NCBI GenBank assembly: GCA_903884655.1
Contig: CAISFO010000045.1
Span: forward strand, 62,001 to 126,000
Length of the DNA: 64,000 nt
Direction of reading: 5' to 3'
Source of the DNA: an uncultured Holophagaceae bacterium
GTDB taxonomy: Bacteria; Acidobacteriota; Holophagae; Holophagales; Holophagaceae
Each line of letters opens with the position of its first letter. Position 1 is the stretch's first letter. A program made the position numbers and the translations under genes. Positions 60,271 to 64,000 of the stretch are shown one piece after another. The notes beneath the pieces were generated by a model. The model searched no databases. It was not told where the DNA came from and saw nothing but the letters and a program-made list of their open reading frames with translations.

Positions 60271-60933
60271 CTAGTCGCTCCCCATGCGCTGCCGCATGTC
60301 CTCCCACTCCAGGTCGGTCCACCACTCGTGCTCCAGGCCCTCGCAAGTGGTGCCGTACGAGGGGCAGGCGATGCACCCGTCGCCCCGGTGGACCTCGGGA
60401 TCGTGCTGAGGCGGGTAGGCCACCACCAGGGCCAGGCCCGCCTCCCGGGCCGAGGCCTCTTCCGCGGTCATGGGACGGCAAGGCAGCTCGCGCACATGGA
60501 AGCGCCGCAGGCGCTGCTCGCCTTCGGGAAACAGGACGGAATTCTCCGCATCGATGTGCTTCCACAGGGAGCGGCTGTAGTCCACGGCCAGGCTCTGCAA
60601 CTGCTGGCGTTCCTCTGCCAGGGTCAGGGGCCCACCCAGGAGGCCCGCCATGGCCTCCAGCAGACCGCCCATGCGCTGGTGCTCGCCGGTCAGGGCGGCC
60701 AGGGGGCCATGGTCCAGGGGCAGCTCGGTCCGCTCCGACAGGGCCAGGAAGAGCACGGTCTCCTCCTTGTCATGGTGGAAATCCCCGGCGTAGCGGCGGA
60801 AAAAGGCCAGGAAGCGGGCCCCGTCCCCGGGATCGCCCTGACCTGCCAGCCGGGCCGTGACGAAGGCCCGCAGCGAACCCAGCACCTGCTCGATGAGCTC
60901 ATGCTCCGACCGGAGAGCTTCGATGAGTTCCAT
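60271..60933 (-). CDS. Hemerythrin-domain protein with C-terminal cysteine motif
   Basis: 220 aa; start ATG 60933, two bases after the bioB stop, so the genes are cotranscribed. Four-helix HHE domain with plausible iron ligands His11, His53/54, Glu58, His85, His126 and Glu130. The C-terminal part (about 185-205) has GDGCIACPSYGTTCEGLEHE, three cysteines in a C-x2-C-x6-C arrangement, not part of ordinary hemerythrins. Family members bind O2, NO or iron. Coupling to an oxygen-sensitive Fe-S enzyme (BioB) is suggestive of protection or iron supply, but unproven. Confidence 0.8.
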   Translation of the reverse strand: MELIEALRSEHELIEQVLGSLRAFVTARLAGQGDPGDGARFLAFFRRYAGDFHHDKEETVLFLALSERTELPLDHGPLAALTGEHQRMGGLLEAMAGLLGGPLTLAEERQQLQSLAVDYSRSLWKHIDAENSVLFPEGEQRLRRFHVRELPCRPMTAEEASAREAGLALVVAYPPQHDPEVHRGDGCIACPSYGTTCEGLEHEWWTDLEWEDMRQRMGSD

Positions 60934-60935
60934 GG

Positions 60936-61880
60936 TCAGACCCTGGCCGCCGAGCCTTCCACTCGCATGCCCAGGGCGTTCAGCAGCCAGTGGTCGTGGT
61001 TGCCGCCCGGGTTCGGCGTGGTAAGCAGCTTCTCGCCCGTGAAGATGCTGTTGGCGCCCGCGAAGAAGCAGAGGGCCTGCAGCTCGTCGCTCATCTGCGT
61101 GCGGCCCGCGCTGAGGCGGATGCGGCTCTTGGGGAACAGGATGCGGGCCGTGGCGATCATGCGCACCAGCTCCAGCGGGGGCAAGGGATCCACGTTGGCC
61201 AGGGGCGTGCCGTCCACGGCCACGAACTGGTTGATGGGGATGCTCTCCGGGGCCGGGTCCAGCTCCGTGAGCTCCTGCAGGAAGTGGATGCGCTGGTCGA
61301 TGGTCTCGCCCATGCCCACGATGCCCCCGGAGCAGACTTCCAGGCCCGCGGCGCGCACGGCTACGATGGTCTCCAGGCGCTCGTCGAACTTGCGGGTGTG
61401 GATGATGGTTTCGTAGAAGTCGCGGCTGGAGTCGATGTTGTGGTTGTAAACCTGGCAACCGGCGGCCTTGAGGCGCCTGGCCTGCGGTTCGTTCAGCATG
61501 CCCAGGGTGACGCAGACCTCCATGCCCATGCCGGACACGCCGCGCACCATTTCCAGCACGGCGTCGAAGTTGGCGTCGTCCTTCACTTCGCGCCAGGCGG
61601 CGCCCATGCAGTAGCGGGTGGACCCGTTGGCTTTGGCCTCGGCGGCGCCCGCCAGCACCTTGTCGACGTCCTTGAGGGGCTCCACCTTCAGGCTGGTCTG
61701 GTACCTGGCGCTCTGGGGGCAGTATGCGCAGTCCTCGGGGCAGGCGCCGGTCTTGATGGAATCCAGGGTGCAGAACTGGATCTCCTCGGCGTTCCAGTGG
61801 GCCCGGTGCGCCGAGGCCGCCCGGTAGAGCAGCTCCGGGATGGGCAGGTCATGGATGGCGCGGATGTCCGTGGGGTTCAT
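60936..61880 (-). CDS. bioB: Biotin synthase
   Basis: Radical-SAM enzyme converting dethiobiotin to biotin. 314 aa. CxxxCxxC radical-SAM motif Cys47, Cys51, Cys54 (ACPEDCAYC). The second-cluster Arg/Cys region reads SGGIVGMGETIDQRIHFLQEL and the C-terminal family motif is IFTGEKLLTTPNPG. ATG 61880. No bioA/D/F gene is in the window; upstream (61881-62042) holds its promoter and that of the chemoreceptor. Confidence 0.95.
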   Translation of the reverse strand: MNPTDIRAIHDLPIPELLYRAASAHRAHWNAEEIQFCTLDSIKTGACPEDCAYCPQSARYQTSLKVEPLKDVDKVLAGAAEAKANGSTRYCMGAAWREVKDDANFDAVLEMVRGVSGMGMEVCVTLGMLNEPQARRLKAAGCQVYNHNIDSSRDFYETIIHTRKFDERLETIVAVRAAGLEVCSGGIVGMGETIDQRIHFLQELTELDPAPESIPINQFVAVDGTPLANVDPLPPLELVRMIATARILFPKSRIRLSAGRTQMSDELQALCFFAGANSIFTGEKLLTTPNPGGNHDHWLLNALGMRVEGSAARV

Positions 61881-62042
61881 GGATCCTCAAAGCAGGTCCC
61901 GGCTGCGCTGACAGCGAGTCCGATAGTGTAGGCCCCGGGCCCAGTGCGATAAAGAGCCTTGGTAGAAACAGTGCACTTAATTAAGGAATCGGCCCTGGGG
62001 TTCGATGGAATGGATAGACCCAAGTTCCCTGGGAGGTGCTGG

Positions 62043-63614
62043 ATGCTTCAGAACGCATCGGTTCGAATGAAGCTGCTGATCCTGGCGGGTGCCCTGCTGG
62101 TTTTGGCCACGGGCCTGACAGCTTTGGGCTTAAGTGGAATGTACAGCGTTAAGGAAGGTCTCCGCACCGTCTATGAAGACCGGGTGGTCTGCCTCCAGCA
62201 GATCAAAGTGGTGGCGGATGCCTATGCCAGCACCATGGTGGACACTGCCCACAAATGCCGGGCCGGAAGTCTGCCCTTGGAAGAAGGGCTCAAGGCTGTG
62301 CAGGCCGCCCGGAAGAAGGCCGCTGCGGAGTGGAAGGAATACCTGTCCACCTATTTGACCCCGGAAGAGGCCCTGCTGGCTGAGCAGGTCAAGGCTGCCA
62401 TGGTTCCCGCGGACGCGGCCGCGACCAGGCTCGAGTCCCTCCTGGGAGCAGGCGACCGGACCGGACTCGTGGCTTTTGCCGAGCGGGAGCTCTACCCCGC
62501 CATGGACCCTCTCGCCGGGAAGCTGGATTCGCTGGCGGGCCTTCAGCAGCGGGTGGCCAAGGAGGAATACGAGGGGGCTGTGGCCCGCTTCAAGCGCTTC
62601 CTGGTCCTCTCCTTGGCGGGTCTGGTTGCGGGCATCGTGGTGGCCGTGGTGTTGACCGGGCGCATCGTCCGCGGCATCGCCGGTGCGCTCTACGCCATGC
62701 TGAAAGGCATGCGCCAGAGCGACCTGACCCTCCAGCTGCAGGTCCGCAGCGAGGATGAGATCGGCCAGACGGCCCGGGCCTTCAATGCCTACAACGGGAA
62801 GCTGCGCAGTGCCTTCGTGGCCTTTGGCGACCGGAGTACCCAGGTGGCCAGCGGGAGCACAGAGCTCTCTGCCGCCGCGGATCAGCTTTCCGCCACGACC
62901 GCCCAGCTGGCCAGGACCGCAGAAACCCAGCGGGTTCGAGCAGACCAGATGTCCGCCGGGATCCTCGAGCTGTCGGCCTCCATCGAATCCGTGGCGAACC
63001 ATGCCTCCACCAGCCAGGGTCAGATGGGGGCCGCCGCGAAGGCGGCCGCCACCGGCGGGGAAGTCGGGGAAGCCTCCGAATCGGCCATGCGCAGCGTGCA
63101 GGAACAGACCAATCGCATGGTCCAGGCCGTGCGCGTCATCCAGGACATCGCCCGGCAGACGAACCTGCTGTCCCTGAATGCGGCCATCGAAGCCGCCAAG
63201 GCCGGCGCCCAGGGCAAGGGATTCGCGGTCGTGGCCGAGGAGGTTCGGAAACTGGCGGAGCGGTCCGGGACGGCCGCCAAGGAGATCGAGGGCCTGATCT
63301 CCGGCACCCTCGAGGCCGTGTCCCTCGGCGGTGACCGCGTCCGGGAGACGGTGCACGCCCTGACCTTGATCAAGGAGGACATCCAGCTGGCGGTGGCATC
63401 CATGACCGAGATCACCCTCGCCAGCCAGGAACAGGCCCGTACCGCGCAAGAATCTGCGCGACTGACCGAAGCGACTGCCCAGGAGCTGGGACAGTCCGCG
63501 GCGGCCACTCAGCAGCTGTCGGCGACCGCCGATGAGATCGCCCGGACCGCCACGGAACTCTCCCGGGTTTCAGAGGCTCTGGCCGCGCAGATCGGCGAGT
63601 TCAAAGTCAACTAG
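62043..63614 (+). CDS. Methyl-accepting chemotaxis protein (4HB type)
   Basis: 523 aa from ATG 62043, preceded by GGGAGGTG. Canonical topology: first membrane helix (10-30), a periplasmic four-helix-bundle ligand domain of about 160 residues, second helix (about 190-210, [19 protein letters not shown]), HAMP, then the signalling hairpin with [31 protein letters not shown] and the C-terminal end [25 protein letters not shown]. No C-terminal pentapeptide (NWETF) for CheR tethering. Convergent with and overlapping the KdpE-like gene by 8 nt. Confidence 0.93.
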   Translation: MLQNASVRMKLLILAGALLVLATGLTALGLSGMYSVKEGLRTVYEDRVVCLQQIKVVADAYASTMVDTAHKCRAGSLPLEEGLKAVQAARKKAAAEWKEYLSTYLTPEEALLAEQVKAAMVPADAAATRLESLLGAGDRTGLVAFAERELYPAMDPLAGKLDSLAGLQQRVAKEEYEGAVARFKRFLVLSLAGLVAGIVVAVVLTGRIVRGIAGALYAMLKGMRQSDLTLQLQVRSEDEIGQTARAFNAYNGKLRSAFVAFGDRSTQVASGSTELSAAADQLSATTAQLARTAETQRVRADQMSAGILELSASIESVANHASTSQGQMGAAAKAAATGGEVGEASESAMRSVQEQTNRMVQAVRVIQDIARQTNLLSLNAAIEAAKAGAQGKGFAVVAEEVRKLAERSGTAAKEIEGLISGTLEAVSLGGDRVRETVHALTLIKEDIQLAVASMTEITLASQEQARTAQESARLTEATAQELGQSAAATQQLSATADEIARTATELSRVSEALAAQIGEFKVN

Positions 63615-64000
63615 AGGCCCCAGTCTTGGACTGGGCGGACCCACCTTGGCCGGGAGGATCTAGATCCAGCCGGTAGCCCACGTTCGGCTCGGTGATGAAG
63701 TGGTGCGGCCGGGTGGGGTCCTCCTCCAGCTTCTTGCGGAGCATGGCCATGTAGATGCGGAGATAGTGGGTGTTGCCTTCCCCGCCGGGGCCCCAGACTT
63801 CGGCGAGGAGCTGGCTGTGGGTGGCGACCTTCCCCTGGCGGAGGGCCAGGGCCTCCAGCAGCCGGTACTCCAGGGCCGTGAGCTTGACCACACGGTCGTT
63901 CAGGCGGACCTCGCGGCGTCCCAGGTCGATCCTGATCCCGCCGCCACAGAGCACCGGGGCAGCTCCCTCGGCCTGGAGGGTGTGGCGCAGGGCCACCCGG
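63607..64000 (-). CDS. kdpE: KdpE-like response regulator, C-terminal part
   Basis: Only the last 131 residues are visible; the gene continues past the right edge. The OmpR/PhoB winged helix is present: [64 protein letters not shown], and [14 protein letters not shown]. The sequence [16 protein letters not shown] and the following [13 protein letters not shown] are typical of KdpE, and the preceding RVALRHTLQ stretch is KdpE-like too. The receiver domain and a KdpD partner would lie to the right. KdpE activates the high-affinity K+ transporter. Confidence 0.82.
   Translation of the reverse strand, partial: RVALRHTLQAEGAAPVLCGGGIRIDLGRREVRLNDRVVKLTALEYRLLEALALRQGKVATHSQLLAEVWGPGGEGNTHYLRIYMAMLRKKLEEDPTRPHHFITEPNVGYRLDLDPPGQGGSAQSKTGASS

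Noticed and set aside
61940..62042. TAAA before the third chemoreceptor as a sigma-28 promoter
   Set aside because: The bases 15 nt after TAAA (cagtgcac) do not match GCCGATAA; the remaining candidates are no better than chance.

Overview
The window is GC-rich, densely coded chromosomal DNA from a motile, diderm, chemotactic bacterium. The content (flgBC-fliE...flgE and fliNM-fliA-flhGFA gene orders, BamA/TamA-like, FadL-like and TonB-dependent outer-membrane proteins, several Ser/Thr kinases, a DUF4382-type lipoprotein) is what I would expect of an Acidobacteriota of the Holophaga/Geothrix kind. That placement is inference from gene content, not a search result.

Layout. 1-6.6 kb: the start of a GAF-domain regulator, a membrane Ser/Thr kinase with TPRs, plsC, a 72-aa small protein, a di-iron Fe-S repair protein (YtfE/RIC) and ispG-yidD. 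6.6-18.1 kb: a flagellar basal body/hook operon on the minus strand, transcribed flgB-flgC-fliE-fliF-fliG-fliH-fliI-fliJ-motE-like-fliK-flgD-flgE. It has a sigma-54-type promoter before flgB and a 274-bp inverted-repeat element between flgC and fliE. 18.5-21.9 kb: a STAS protein and a BamA/TamA-like protein. 22-25.7 kb: a small ORF and a large PAS/GAF hybrid histidine kinase.

25.7-29.1 kb is an accessory patch beside tRNA-Val. It holds a frameshifted remnant of a type I restriction HsdR C-terminus, an AT-rich secreted-protein gene split across two frames at a canonical A AAA AAG slippery heptamer, and a complete IS element with imperfect inverted repeats and 5-bp flanking direct repeats.

29.2-39.8 kb: a 38-aa membrane protein, glmS, a two-cluster ferredoxin-like protein, a FadL-like porin followed directly by a kinase with its catalytic domain at the C-terminus, a MocR-type regulator, a DUF4382 lipoprotein and a small secreted protein. 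40.1-47.3 kb: a second flagellar operon in the order flhA-flhF-flhG-fliA-fliM-fliN/Y, with a near-consensus sigma-54 promoter before flhA embedded next to a repeat cluster. 47.4-49.5 kb: yraN, a membrane protein, a DnaQ-like exonuclease and a zinc-ribbon protein. 49.7-52.2 kb: a possible YfiR-like protein coupled to a TonB-dependent receptor. 52.2-56.2 kb: valS coupled to a polysaccharide deacetylase. 56.3-64 kb: two paralogous chemoreceptors with a C-terminal sensor-like domain, bioB with a hemerythrin, a classical 4HB-type chemoreceptor, and the end of a KdpE-like response regulator.

The dominant theme is motility: export apparatus, rotor, hook, flagellar sigma factor, placement GTPase/ATPase and three receptors are present, with sigma-54 at the top of both operons and sigma-28 (fliA) encoded inside the second. 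The most unusual items are the slippery-heptamer gene, the reversed-order kinase, the receptors with sensors at the C-terminus, and the families of extragenic repeats inserted in the flagellar operons.
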